A stretch of DNA of 21,151 nucleotides from JAYRWN01 sp041917975 (GCA_041917975.1 JAYRWN010000417.1:1-21151); one strand, 5' to 3'. Shown: positions 8,943 through 17,609, counted from the stretch's first letter. Made by a program: numbers and translations. The notes: generated by a model not told the origin, from the letters alone.

Positions 8943-9908
8943 ATGAGTGAAAATACCTCGAAAACTTCCAATGGACGGCCTAAAGGAAATAAAACCGAGC
9001 CTTTTATCGACTTGGTGCTACCTGTTGAAGAACAAGATCCGATCCTGGAGGATGGAATGGATACGTCCGTGACTTTACGTGAATTGACCAACCTGAAAAC
9101 CAAGCAGGAACTGCGTAACCTGTTTAAGAAAAACAACGCCAATCCTACCGAATTGATGACCACCATCCGGTATGAGGAAGAAATCGAAAAACTGCAGATC
9201 GAATTAGTCAAACTACAGCGTTGGGTTCAGGCCAAAGGCAAGCGGATCGCCATCTTGTTTGAGGGACGGGATGCTGCCGGCAAAGGAGGCACCATCCGCC
9301 GTTTTACCGAACACCTGAATCCCCGGGCCATGCGTGTGGTGGCTTTGCCCAAACCTACCGAAGAAGAAATGGGCCAATGGTATTTTCAGCGTTATGCCCG
9401 CCAATTACCAAATAAAGGAGAGATGGTTTTTTTTGACCGCAGTTGGTATAATCGGTCGGTGGTGGAACCGGTGAATGGCTTTTGTAGCAAACAACAATAC
9501 GAGACGTTTATGCATCAGGTCCCCGAATTTGAACATATGCTTTATGAAGACGGGATTACCATCATCAAGTTTTGGTTTTCTATTTCCAAAGACGAACAAT
9601 TGCGCCGCTTTAAGTCGCGTCAGGCCAATCCCCTCAAACAATGGAAATTGAGTCCGGTAGATATGAAGGCTCAGGAGATGTGGGATAATTACACGAAATA
9701 CAAAGAAGACATGTTCAGTCAAACGCATAATTCGTTTAGTCCGTGGATCATCGTCAAAGCTAATAATAAACGGCGGGCCAGACTGGAAAGCATGCGTTAT
9801 GTGTTGTCCTCCATTAATTATGACGGTAAAGAATCCTCCAAGGTGTCGATACATCCTAATCCCAACATCATCACCCGTTTCCACCGTCACGCCGCTTCGG
9901 TAGATTAA
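8943..9908 (+). CDS. ppk2: Polyphosphate kinase 2
   Basis: A cytoplasmic PPK2 family enzyme of 321 residues, which moves phosphate between inorganic polyphosphate and nucleotides, often running as nucleotide synthesis from polyphosphate. The P-loop is FEGRDAAGKGG (residues 106-116, Lys114). The Walker B/catalytic region is VFFDRSWYNR (162-171, Asp165, Arg166). The lid region has Arg-rich LRRFKSRQ and WKLSPVDMKAQEMWDNY, which resembles the one-domain class I enzymes. The first ~70 residues form a charged, less conserved extension. The ATG at 8943 is preceded by an AT-rich stretch without a Shine-Dalgarno sequence. The gene converges on a CHAD-domain gene 82 bases away, which fits polyphosphate metabolism. 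Preference for ADP/GDP or AMP cannot be settled from sequence alone. Confidence 0.94.
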   Translation: MSENTSKTSNGRPKGNKTEPFIDLVLPVEEQDPILEDGMDTSVTLRELTNLKTKQELRNLFKKNNANPTELMTTIRYEEEIEKLQIELVKLQRWVQAKGKRIAILFEGRDAAGKGGTIRRFTEHLNPRAMRVVALPKPTEEEMGQWYFQRYARQLPNKGEMVFFDRSWYNRSVVEPVNGFCSKQQYETFMHQVPEFEHMLYEDGITIIKFWFSISKDEQLRRFKSRQANPLKQWKLSPVDMKAQEMWDNYTKYKEDMFSQTHNSFSPWIIVKANNKRRARLESMRYVLSSINYDGKESSKVSIHPNPNIITRFHRHAASVD

Positions 9909-9990
9909 AGAATAGGCGGCGCGACCCAAAAGGATGACCAGCGGAACTGGCATGGATGGACATTGATCTATTAGCAGGGGTTCACTTATC

Positions 9991-10809
9991 TTAGGCCGTG
10001 GGGGCTATATTTGTATCTTTCTTATTCCCTTTTTTAGGATGTTCTGCAGGAGTATTTCGTTTGTTTTTGTTTAGTTTTTCCAGAGTAGTGATTAATTTTT
10101 TTAGCAGTTTTTGTTCATCTTGTTCGGCATAGGCCAGGGCTTCTTTTTGGTCGGGAAATTCCTCTTTTAAGAGCCGGAGGTAATTCACCCGGTCGTGCCA
10201 TTCACCCAGGTCTTTTTGCAGTTCCTCCAGTTTGCCGGGGACAAAAAATTTATGTTTAGGCCATTTGGCGCCGGGAATTTCCTGCAGATATAATAGTCGT
10301 TTGATTTCTATGCGGGCCGGATGCAGGTTATCCTGGTCCTCCGGGTGTTGCAGCAACTTTTCGACATGTTTAAATTTTTCTTCCAGGTATTGAATGATGG
10401 CTTTGCGGTCCAAAGACGTAGGGACCACCTGGATAAGGCGCTGATAAAAACGGATGATCTGCCGATGCTGGCGGTAGTCCTGATTAAAGGATTTGATCAT
10501 CTCCTGCAGGGGAGACCAGTCCTTTTTAGGTAAGGCCAGGTGCGCATCTTTTAAATAAAGGTGTAACAATTGATGACTGCGGATTTTTCCGGTGGCACGG
10601 TATATATTTTTAAATGGTCGCCAACGGATACAGGCGGCTTGCGTATTCCCCTGTGCGGCGATGAACTCCAGCCAGGCCTGGATGCGTTTTTTTGCCACCC
10701 GGAATTGATGTAATGCTTCCGCATCCGCGATCTGCTTAAACGCCGCTAATTCTTTGAGCATCACCCCCATCCAGTGATTCAGATAGCTGACCTGGTCTTT
10801 CTTTTTCAT
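9991..10809 (-). CDS. CHAD domain protein (putative polyphosphate binding)
   Basis: A 272-residue, almost wholly helical and very basic protein. CHAD domains (conserved histidine alpha-helical domain) form two helical bundles with a basic pore that binds inorganic polyphosphate, and members locate to polyphosphate granules. Both half-repeats are visible: LHQFRVAKKR (residues 33-42, His34, Arg37) and LHPARIEIKR (159-168, His160, Arg163). LGEWHDRVNYLRLL near residue 206 is another typical block. No CYTH triphosphatase domain is fused, so this is a stand-alone CHAD. A Lys-rich tail of ~40 residues (KNKRN, KKGNKK) follows the domain. There is no signal peptide. It is convergent with ppk2, which makes a shared polyphosphate role likely. 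The ATG at 10809 lies six bases after a TAnnTTTG box. Confidence 0.88.
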   Translation of the reverse strand: MKKKDQVSYLNHWMGVMLKELAAFKQIADAEALHQFRVAKKRIQAWLEFIAAQGNTQAACIRWRPFKNIYRATGKIRSHQLLHLYLKDAHLALPKKDWSPLQEMIKSFNQDYRQHRQIIRFYQRLIQVVPTSLDRKAIIQYLEEKFKHVEKLLQHPEDQDNLHPARIEIKRLLYLQEIPGAKWPKHKFFVPGKLEELQKDLGEWHDRVNYLRLLKEEFPDQKEALAYAEQDEQKLLKKLITTLEKLNKNKRNTPAEHPKKGNKKDTNIAPTA

Positions 10810-10814
10810 GAACC

Positions 10815-10822
10815 CAAATATA
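10815..10822 (-). promoter_or_regulatory. Candidate Bacteroidetes -7 box of the CHAD gene
   Basis: Read on the minus strand this is TATATTTG, a full match to TAnnTTTG. It ends six bases before the CHAD start codon. No good TTTG element is found at the expected 19-21 base spacing upstream. If it is used, the transcript would start at or next to the ATG and be essentially leaderless. Confidence 0.35.
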
Positions 10823-10847
10823 AATCTAAAGCCGGCAAGTGTAAGAA

Positions 10848-11060
10848 ATGTTGAAGAGCAAACATTTTTTTATCAATATCTTTACCACTGCCGTTGATGA
10901 TTAACACCATCGGCACCTGCTCGGCCGATCTGTTTAACATGAAGATCAACTACCACACCGCTAACGCTGCCCTGGGCGCCACGGGGCTTTATAACGGGAA
11001 TATTTCGACATTATCAACGATAGGAATTCTTTACGTGTCAAATATGGAATTAATTTTTGA
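10848..11060 (+). pseudogene. Decayed coding fragments (possible Rhs-like or outer-membrane protein remnant)
   Basis: No intact gene is present, but three short frames look protein-like. First, 10848-10904 encodes MLKSKHFFINIF... for 18 residues. Second, a frame from about 10897 contains DLFNMKINYHTANAALGATG and then LYNGNIS (to about 11010). The YNGNIS block recalls Rhs/YD-repeat proteins of Bacteroidota. Third, 10995-11060 encodes EYFDIINDRN followed by SLRVKYGINF and a stop; a final Phe after an alternating strand is typical of outer-membrane beta-barrels. The frames shift against each other, as in a gene broken by small indels or several fragments joined. The region lies between the CHAD promoter and a heptamer array. 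A chance ORF is the main alternative. Confidence 0.35.
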
Positions 11061-11111
11061 CCGGCCTTACCCCCTAAAAAACGAACACCGTTAGCTCTTT
11101 TGATTTTCTAG

Positions 11112-11208
11112 TAGTTATTAACCTTTAGTTCTTAGTCCATAGTTCTTAGTTCTTAGTCCTAGTTCTTAGTTCTTAGTTCTTAGTTCTTAACCCTTAATTC
11201 TTAGTTCT
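11112..11208. repeat. Tandem heptamer array (TAGTTCT)n
   Basis: Fourteen head-to-tail units fill 97 bases. Eight are exact TAGTTCT (starts 11126, 11140, 11147, 11160, 11167, 11174, 11181, 11202). The others are variants: TAGTTAT, TAACCTT, TAGTCCA, TAGTCC (one base short), TAACCCT and TAATTCT. Because 7 is not a multiple of 3, the exact array places stop codons in every frame: TAG on the plus strand and TAA on the minus strand. The right end touches the stop codon of the MOSC gene (11208-11210). Replication slippage is the likely origin. Confidence 0.9.
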
Positions 11209-12008
11209 TATCTTTTAACTTTCACCACCGCCATTTCATCGCCCACGCTTATGGTTGCACCGGCTTCCGACAGGAGTTTTAAATACACCCCCAGCCAAAT
11301 GTTTTTATCCCAAAAGCGGTACGAAGCCAGCGTGCGGATGGGTTCCGGGCCGGCCGTGCCGTGTTCCTGATCTACATTGATGAGTTTGCATTTATAACAC
11401 GGATCAGTGACTTTAAAGTGGGCCGGGCCAATCCTGAGCTCATCCCACTGATCCTCCACCGACGGTGTACCTCCGGTAAAGACTATGTTTGGACGAAAAC
11501 GATTCATGCGGATGGGCTGGGACAGCTTGCCGTTCAACTCTTCCAGGGCGGACTGTCCATGTAATAGGTATTGATGACCCTCGGTGAATAAAGTGGATGA
11601 TTGAGGTGCATTTTTTACCGGCCTGGATTGGCTGGGATTGACACGGACCAGGGTCGCTTCTACGGCCAGTTTTTCTGAAAACCACCGCTGATAAATGTCC
11701 GCTTCCCGGAGCGCCAGCAAGGGTTCTTTCCACAGGTACACCTGGATGGAAGATAGGCCGGTGGTTGCAAACGGAAGATCAATTTCTTCTCCGGCATAAC
11801 GTACCGTAACCCCTTCCGTATGCATGATCACATCCATCAGCGCCATCCGGGGAACCTCGCGCTGGGTCAGACAACGCTGGTGCTTGTCGATCAGCATCCA
11901 ATACCGGTCATAACGGAATCCGGTGGCGGTAAGCGGGGCAGAGGTGAGGCTGATGCCACCTAATGATTTGATCGGGTACACATAAAGTCCGGATACCTGG
12001 AAGTCCAT
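11208..12008 (-). CDS. MOSC domain protein
   Basis: A 266-residue protein with an N-terminal MOSC beta-barrel (VSGLYVYPIKSLGG at residues 5-18, FRYDRYWMLID at 31-41) and a C-terminal MOSC domain (NRFRPNIV at 169-176). The Cys motif CYKCKLINVDQEHG starts at Cys204; a Cys in this area binds molybdenum cofactor in mARC and related proteins. The family includes YcbX and mARC, which reduce N-hydroxylated compounds. YcbX carries an extra 2Fe-2S domain at its C-terminus that is absent here, so a separate electron donor would be needed. No signal peptide is seen, so it should be cytoplasmic. No molybdenum cofactor genes are nearby. The gene is divergent from the DUF1349 gene with 126 bases between starts, and its stop codon abuts the heptamer array. 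Confidence 0.88.
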   Translation of the reverse strand: MDFQVSGLYVYPIKSLGGISLTSAPLTATGFRYDRYWMLIDKHQRCLTQREVPRMALMDVIMHTEGVTVRYAGEEIDLPFATTGLSSIQVYLWKEPLLALREADIYQRWFSEKLAVEATLVRVNPSQSRPVKNAPQSSTLFTEGHQYLLHGQSALEELNGKLSQPIRMNRFRPNIVFTGGTPSVEDQWDELRIGPAHFKVTDPCYKCKLINVDQEHGTAGPEPIRTLASYRFWDKNIWLGVYLKLLSEAGATISVGDEMAVVKVKR

Positions 12009-12134
12009 AAGTCACGTATTTAGGTTTCTAAAATCTGCAATATTACGCTAATCGACCAGCTTAGCCCTTTCTTCCGGTGATGATTTAACACCAGGATCGC
12101 TTTGATTTTCTACCTTTAGTAAAACTCTCCGGTT

Positions 12135-12785
12135 ATGCTGCGTTTTGTATTATTTTTACTTGGCTTATACTTCGTGGAGCCGCTTGCCGGCCAGGTGCAG
12201 CTGGCGGGCATTCCATTTGCCCTGGCTTGGGACAACGAACCATTGCGTTTCAGTGTTGATAACGGTTCGTTATCTATGACCGCCGGGCCGAAGACCGACC
12301 TGTTTCGCGATCCCAGCGTCACTTACAACACGGATAATGCTCCGAAGTTATTATTTCAGCCGGATGATGACTTTGTGATATCTGCTGCTATACGTCATGA
12401 TTTCCGGAACAAATGGGATGGAGGAGCCCTGGTGCTTAAGGCGGACAGCCTGCATTGGGTGAAATTTTGTTATGAAAAAGATTATACCGGCGCCCGGCGG
12501 GTGGTAAGCGTGGTCACCAAAGGCATCTCAGATGATTGTAATGCGGTGTCCTTCAAGAACAAACGCATCTATTTTAAAATGGCTAAGGCCAGTCCGGTGC
12601 TGACTCTCTATATCAGTAAGAACCAACGGCGTTGGTTATTGGTGCGTCATTTGCATTTTCCGGCAACATCTGGCCTACGGGTGGGATTTTTGGCGCAATC
12701 CCCCACCGGATCTGAAAATACCGTAGTTTTTTCCGACATCCGCTATGAAAAAAAACGCATCAGCGACCCTTATACCGGCATGTGA
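12135..12785 (+). CDS. Exported DUF1349 family protein
   Basis: A 216-residue protein with a signal peptide (MLRFVLFLLGLYFVEPLAGQ). The rest is a DUF1349 domain, a concanavalin-like beta sandwich. Signature blocks are WDGGALVLKADSLHWVKFCYE (residues ~95-115), VVSVVTKGISDDCN (~122-135) and VGFLAQSPTG (~189-198). The C-terminal SDIRYE strand is present. The fold is related to carbohydrate-binding lectin-like domains, but no enzymatic activity is established for this family. The protein should be periplasmic or surface-located. It lies 105 bases before the cytochrome lipoprotein gene on the same strand and may share its transcript. A role in recognising a sugar substrate is an inference from fold and context. 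Confidence 0.85.
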   Translation: MLRFVLFLLGLYFVEPLAGQVQLAGIPFALAWDNEPLRFSVDNGSLSMTAGPKTDLFRDPSVTYNTDNAPKLLFQPDDDFVISAAIRHDFRNKWDGGALVLKADSLHWVKFCYEKDYTGARRVVSVVTKGISDDCNAVSFKNKRIYFKMAKASPVLTLYISKNQRRWLLVRHLHFPATSGLRVGFLAQSPTGSENTVVFSDIRYEKKRISDPYTGM

Positions 12786-12890
12786 GCGTTTATTTTTGCT
12801 TTTGGGAATGGGCTTAACGGAACTACATACTTTGGCAGAAAACTTTAGTGTGATGTCTATTTTTACTTCTAACAAGTTTTATCTTGGGTG

Positions 12891-15800
12891 ATGCTAATAA
12901 CCATGCACCAGAATATGGTCCAACATTTATCCTTCGGGTTCATCATTTTCTTCGTTTGGGGGTGTGGTCCGGCATTACCACCAGAGGTGCAGATGGCTAT
13001 GGACCTTTTACCGGAACGTATAGACTTTAACCGACAGGTCAAACCTTTATTGGCTGACCGGTGCTACGTCTGTCATGGTCCTGATATTGGAAAACGCGAA
13101 GCGGGTTTGCGCCTGGATGTCGCCGAATATGCCTATGCCGAATTGCCCGAAAACCCTGGTCGCCGGGCCATCGTGCCGGGGTCTCTGCGCCGCAGCGAGC
13201 TGGTGGCGCGCATTTTATCCACCGACCCGGACTACCGCATGCCGGCCGAGGAATCACATCTGGTATTAACTGCCCAGGATAAAGCGGTGTTGCTCAAATG
13301 GATCAGGCAAGGGGCTGATTATCAACCCCATTGGGCTTTTATAAGACCCCAGGCACCCGACCTGCCTGATCAGGTAACCAACTCTGGGGTGATCGATTAT
13401 TTTATTCACCAAAATTGTATTGCCCAAGGCCTGTCACTACAAGCCGAAGCAGATAAAGAGACCCTGCTGCGCCGGCTGAGTTTGGACCTCACCGGCCTTC
13501 CGCCCACCCCGGAAGAACTGGACATATTCCTGGCGGACCGTACTCATGACGCTTATGAAAAACAAGTGGACCGTCTCCTAGCCTCACCACATTTTGGTGA
13601 GAAAATGGCCGCAGAATGGCTGGATGTAGCCCGTTATGCGGATACCCATGGGTACACGGTGGACCGGGCGAGAGACATGTCGCCCTGGCGGGACTGGGTG
13701 ATCCGGACCTTTAATGCCAATATGTCCTACAGCGACTTCATTACCTGGCAGCTGGCGGGCGATTTATTACCCAACCCAACGCGGGAACAACTGATTGCCA
13801 CCGGATTTAACCGCAACCACCAGCATAACATGGAAGGGGGCATCGTGGAAGAAGAATTCAGAGTAGAATATGTGGCGGACCGCGTTAATACCAGTGCACA
13901 GGCGTTTATGGCGCTAACGGCCGGCTGTGCACGTTGTCACGATCATAAGTTTGATCCATTTACTCAAAAGAATTATTATGAACTATTTGCTTTTTTTAAT
14001 CAGGTGAAAGAAGCCGGACAAATATCCTGGGACAATGCTATGCCGGTGCCCACGCTTTTACTGACTGATTCAGTTAAAGAAAAAATTATTCAGTTTCTCA
14101 CTCAAAAAGAATCCCAGCAAATACAACAAATAAAGGACCTTGAAAAAAATACAACCCCGAATTATTTATCCTGGTTGTCCTCCGGCGGGCTAAAACAAAT
14201 TCCGGCTAACCCGCAGAAATATGCCGGATTATTGGCCTATTATCCGTTGACCGGGGGTAATTTGATTAACCGGGCCAATCCCACTCAGAAGGGTAAGATG
14301 TTTCGCGAAGGAAATACGCCGGAACAGCCTAAGTTTGCGCAGGATGAACAGCCGGGGGCGTTATGGTTGGATGGAGACACCTGGTTAGATATTAAACCCA
14401 CCGGAAAATTCCGGCGAAGCGATCCATTTACCATAGCCTTATGGGTAAAAATTCCCGCCTCCTTAAAAAAAGGGGTTTTATTTCATCAGGGCAGCATGCA
14501 TTTAACCTATAATTTCAGGGGCTTACATCTGGCCCTGGAAGACGACCGTCTGCAATTGTTGATGGCCCACACGGCGCCGTATAATGCCATCATTCAATAT
14601 ACTCAAGCGGACATTCCCCGCGATAAATGGTTGCAGGTCACCGTGACTTACGATGGCAGCAGCCGGGCCCAGGGCTACCAATTGTATTTGGATGGGCAGC
14701 GCGCAGCGCTGGACGTTGATCAGGATTTACTTTATAAAGACATTGTTTTTGAAAACAGCGCGGGGCAGCCTGCCTTACAATTTGGAGCCTGGGAGCGCGG
14801 CAAAGGTCTTGAAGGCGGTAAAATTCGCGATATTTATGTCTATAACCGCGAGCTGACCCCATTGGAAATTAACGGATTGGTGCAAGTGAAAACCCTGGAT
14901 GCCCTAAGGAAAGCCGATCCCCAAAATATACCACCCGATTTATCATCCCAGCTCCAGGTTTATCATCAGGTGGTGATGAATAAAACGCGTTTTGCCGCCC
15001 TGCAGAGTTTAAAAATGATCCGCCGGGCATTACATGATTCCATTGAACCTGTCCCGGAAATGATGATCATGCAAGATATGCCGGAAGGACGAAAGACCTA
15101 CCTGCTGGACCGGGGGCTATATGATGCACCAAAAGACGAAGTCCAGCCAGGGGTGCCGGAATATTTGTTGCCCTTTCCGGATGATTATCCGCGCAACCGG
15201 CTGGGTTTGGCCCAATGGCTTACCCATCCCGACCATCCGCTTACTGCCCGGGTGGCGGTCAACCGCTTCTGGCAGAACATTTTCGGGCGCGGCCTGGTCA
15301 GCTCCGCTGAAGATTTTGGTAACCAAGGCCAGTTGCCTTCACATCCGGAGCTGTTGGACTGGCTGGCCATTTATTTCCGGGAACAAGGTTGGGATGTTAA
15401 AAAACTGGTGAAATTACTGGTCATGTCCGAAACGTACCGGCGCTCCTCGGTAGCTGATGAAGCGGGGCTGGAAAGAGACCCGGAGAACATCTGGCTTGCG
15501 CGAGGGCCGGCACAACGACTGACGGCTGAGATGCTGAGAGATAATGCGCTGGCGGCGAGTGGTCTGTTGAATAAACACATCGGAGGTCCCAGCGTTTTTC
15601 CTTACCAACCGGAAGGACTGTGGAGCATTAATGGGGGAACATACCGCGTAGACACGGGTCAAAATGTCTACCGGCGGGGGCTATATACCTTCTGGAAACG
15701 TTCAGTGCCTAATCCTACCCAGGCCACCTTCGATGTGGGCATTCGCACGAATTGTACGATGACCAGACAAAAAACCAATACCCCACTGCAAGCCTTGGTA

Positions 15801-16118
15801 TTGCTTAATGAACCCACGTTCGTCGAAGCAGCCCGCGTAATGGGAGAAAAGATGGCCCGACAAAAAGATCCGGCGACGGCTATTACCTCCGCCTTTAGTG
15901 CACTGACCGGACGCAGCGTATCAGATGCGGAACATAAAATACTACTGGATTTATTTAACCAACAAGCGGCTGAATTACAGGACCCTCAGAAAGCATCCGG
16001 CTGGCTGAAAGCGTCCCCTCAGGCGCTGCCCAAAGAGATTAACCGGGCCGAGGTGGCGGCCTATGCGGTGGTCGCCAGCACCATAATGAATACTGATGCG
16101 ACCATCACCAAACGATAA
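12891..16118 (+). CDS. Haem-binding lipoprotein with planctomycete-type cytochrome, DUF1549, LamG-like and DUF1553 regions
   Basis: GTG at 12888 is directly followed by ATG 12891, taken here as the start (1075 residues; a further ATG is at 12903). The N-terminus ends in a lipobox, VWGC with Cys25, so this is a lipoprotein. A c-type haem site CYVCH (Cys58, Cys61, His62) belongs to the planctomycete cytochrome domain. DUF1549 covers ~170-370 and includes a second site CARCH (Cys346, Cys349, His350) and LRRLSLDLTGLPPTPEE. A LamG/concanavalin-like domain (~445-665) sits between this and DUF1553 (~763-1030), which shows HPLTARVAVNR and MTRQKTNTPLQ. Such proteins are common in Planctomycetes and Verrucomicrobia, where they pair with DUF1501 genes. 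A role in oxidising polysaccharide-derived substrates with electron transfer to haem is proposed but not established. The next gene starts two bases after the stop. Confidence 0.9.
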   Translation: MLITMHQNMVQHLSFGFIIFFVWGCGPALPPEVQMAMDLLPERIDFNRQVKPLLADRCYVCHGPDIGKREAGLRLDVAEYAYAELPENPGRRAIVPGSLRRSELVARILSTDPDYRMPAEESHLVLTAQDKAVLLKWIRQGADYQPHWAFIRPQAPDLPDQVTNSGVIDYFIHQNCIAQGLSLQAEADKETLLRRLSLDLTGLPPTPEELDIFLADRTHDAYEKQVDRLLASPHFGEKMAAEWLDVARYADTHGYTVDRARDMSPWRDWVIRTFNANMSYSDFITWQLAGDLLPNPTREQLIATGFNRNHQHNMEGGIVEEEFRVEYVADRVNTSAQAFMALTAGCARCHDHKFDPFTQKNYYELFAFFNQVKEAGQISWDNAMPVPTLLLTDSVKEKIIQFLTQKESQQIQQIKDLEKNTTPNYLSWLSSGGLKQIPANPQKYAGLLAYYPLTGGNLINRANPTQKGKMFREGNTPEQPKFAQDEQPGALWLDGDTWLDIKPTGKFRRSDPFTIALWVKIPASLKKGVLFHQGSMHLTYNFRGLHLALEDDRLQLLMAHTAPYNAIIQYTQADIPRDKWLQVTVTYDGSSRAQGYQLYLDGQRAALDVDQDLLYKDIVFENSAGQPALQFGAWERGKGLEGGKIRDIYVYNRELTPLEINGLVQVKTLDALRKADPQNIPPDLSSQLQVYHQVVMNKTRFAALQSLKMIRRALHDSIEPVPEMMIMQDMPEGRKTYLLDRGLYDAPKDEVQPGVPEYLLPFPDDYPRNRLGLAQWLTHPDHPLTARVAVNRFWQNIFGRGLVSSAEDFGNQGQLPSHPELLDWLAIYFREQGWDVKKLVKLLVMSETYRRSSVADEAGLERDPENIWLARGPAQRLTAEMLRDNALAASGLLNKHIGGPSVFPYQPEGLWSINGGTYRVDTGQNVYRRGLYTFWKRSVPNPTQATFDVGIRTNCTMTRQKTNTPLQALVLLNEPTFVEAARVMGEKMARQKDPATAITSAFSALTGRSVSDAEHKILLDLFNQQAAELQDPQKASGWLKASPQALPKEINRAEVAAYAVVASTIMNTDATITKR

Positions 16119-16120
16119 AT

Positions 16121-17593
16121 ATGGATAAGAAAGACTTCCTGGCTCAAGAAAGGGCGCGAATAAACATGCTGGACCGCCGGACATTTTTGACCAAAACATC
16201 GCTGGGGTTGGGCGCTATCGCCCTGGGCGGTTTGTTTAATCATTCCGTTAACGGTCAGGTCAGCCAACCGTTGCCGGAACCTGATGCGTTGAGTTTTCCT
16301 AATTTCTTGCCTAAGGCAAAACGGATCATTTATTTGTTTCAAAGCGGTGGCCCGTCTCAGTTGGATTTATTTGATTATAAGCCGGAGCTGGTGAAATATC
16401 ACCGTCAGCAACTTCCGGACACGGTGCGTCAGGGACAGCGGTTGACGGGCATGAGTGCCGACCAGACCTCTCTGCCGGTAGCGGCTCCCATTTTTAACTT
16501 CCAACCGTATGGACGCAGTCAGACCTGGGTGAGTGAATTGATGCCGCATACCGCCCGTGTAGTGGATGACCTCTGTTTTATCCGCACGGTATACACCGAG
16601 GCCATCAACCATGATCCTGCCATCACCTTTTTTCAGACGGGACATCAGATTGCCGGACGTCCTTCCTTAGGGGCCTGGATGAGTTACGGATTAGGTACGG
16701 ATAATGAAAACCTCCCCATGTTTATCGTCCTGGTTTCCAAAAATGCCGTCAGCGACCAACCCCTTTATGCCCGGTTGTGGGGCAATGGTTTTTTGCCTTC
16801 TCAGCATCAGGGGGTTCAATTCCGCTCGGGCCGCGATCCCGTATTGTTCCTGAATAATCCGGAGGGGTATACCACCCAGGACCGGCAGCAGATGTTGGAC
16901 CACTTACGGCAATTGAACGAACTGCAATTTGACGCCTATCATGACCCGGAAATCACCACCCGCATCGCACAATACGAGATGGCCTTCCGCATGCAAACGT
17001 CGGTGCCGGAGGTGATGGATATGTCCGGTGAACCGGAGAGCATTTTCGAACTTTATGGCCAGGAAAGTCGCGATCCGGGCACCTATGCGGCCAATTGTTT
17101 ATTAGCACGGCGTCTGCTGGAAAAAGGGGTGAAAATGGTGCAATTATTCCACCAGGGCTGGGATCACCATGGCTCCTTGCCCGCCGGCATTCGCAACCAA
17201 TGTCTGAAAACGGATCAGGCCACCGCTGCCCTGATCCGCGATCTGAAACAGAGAGGCATGCTGGAAGATACCCTCGTAGTGTGGGGCGGAGAGTTTGGGC
17301 GTACGGTATATTCACAGGGGAAATTATCCGCTGATAATTATGGCCGCGATCATCATCCTAAATGTTTCACCATGTGGATGGCCGGAGCAGGGGTTAAAGC
17401 GGGCTTGAGTTACGGAAAGACCGATGATTTTGGGTATAATATCGTGGAAAACCCCGTGCATATTCATGATTTCCATGCCACGCTGTTGCATTTATTTGGC
17501 ATTGATCATGAAAAATTAACCTATAAATATCAGGGCCGCCGGTTTAGACTCACCGATGTAAGCGGACAAGTGGTCAAAGATATTTTAACCTAA
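16121..17593 (+). CDS. DUF1501 family protein with twin-arginine signal
   Basis: A 490-residue protein of the DUF1501 family, which has an alkaline-phosphatase/sulfatase-like fold and unproven activity. The signal is DRRTFLTKTSLGLGAIALGG (residues 18-37, Arg19-Arg20), so export by the Tat pathway in folded form is likely. The first ~15 residues are an unusual charged extension; ATG 16166 (residue 16) would give a tighter Tat signal. Family blocks are SGGPSQLDLFD (75-85), INHDPAITFFQTGH (~164-177), VVWGGEFGRT (~386-395) and RDHHPKCFTMWMAGAG (~409-424). The gene starts two bases after the cytochrome lipoprotein gene, a clear sign of translational coupling. The two families are regularly paired, and they probably act together at the inner or outer membrane. 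Confidence 0.92.
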   Translation: MDKKDFLAQERARINMLDRRTFLTKTSLGLGAIALGGLFNHSVNGQVSQPLPEPDALSFPNFLPKAKRIIYLFQSGGPSQLDLFDYKPELVKYHRQQLPDTVRQGQRLTGMSADQTSLPVAAPIFNFQPYGRSQTWVSELMPHTARVVDDLCFIRTVYTEAINHDPAITFFQTGHQIAGRPSLGAWMSYGLGTDNENLPMFIVLVSKNAVSDQPLYARLWGNGFLPSQHQGVQFRSGRDPVLFLNNPEGYTTQDRQQMLDHLRQLNELQFDAYHDPEITTRIAQYEMAFRMQTSVPEVMDMSGEPESIFELYGQESRDPGTYAANCLLARRLLEKGVKMVQLFHQGWDHHGSLPAGIRNQCLKTDQATAALIRDLKQRGMLEDTLVVWGGEFGRTVYSQGKLSADNYGRDHHPKCFTMWMAGAGVKAGLSYGKTDDFGYNIVENPVHIHDFHATLLHLFGIDHEKLTYKYQGRRFRLTDVSGQVVKDILT

Positions 17594-17609
17594 TTAAATT
17601 AAGGATCGC

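Noticed and set aside
9405..9953. A 182-codon minus-strand ORF over ppk2
   Set aside because: It lies opposite a well-supported PPK2 gene whose catalytic motifs are intact; the antisense translation shows no recognisable domain.
11112..11208. Short regular repeats as a CRISPR array
   Set aside because: The units are 7 bases long and directly contiguous, with no spacers and no cas genes nearby.
12111..12118. TACCTTTA upstream of the DUF1349 gene as a -7 promoter box
   Set aside because: It matches five of six fixed bases of TAnnTTTG but has no TTTG at the proper distance upstream, so it was not listed as a feature.
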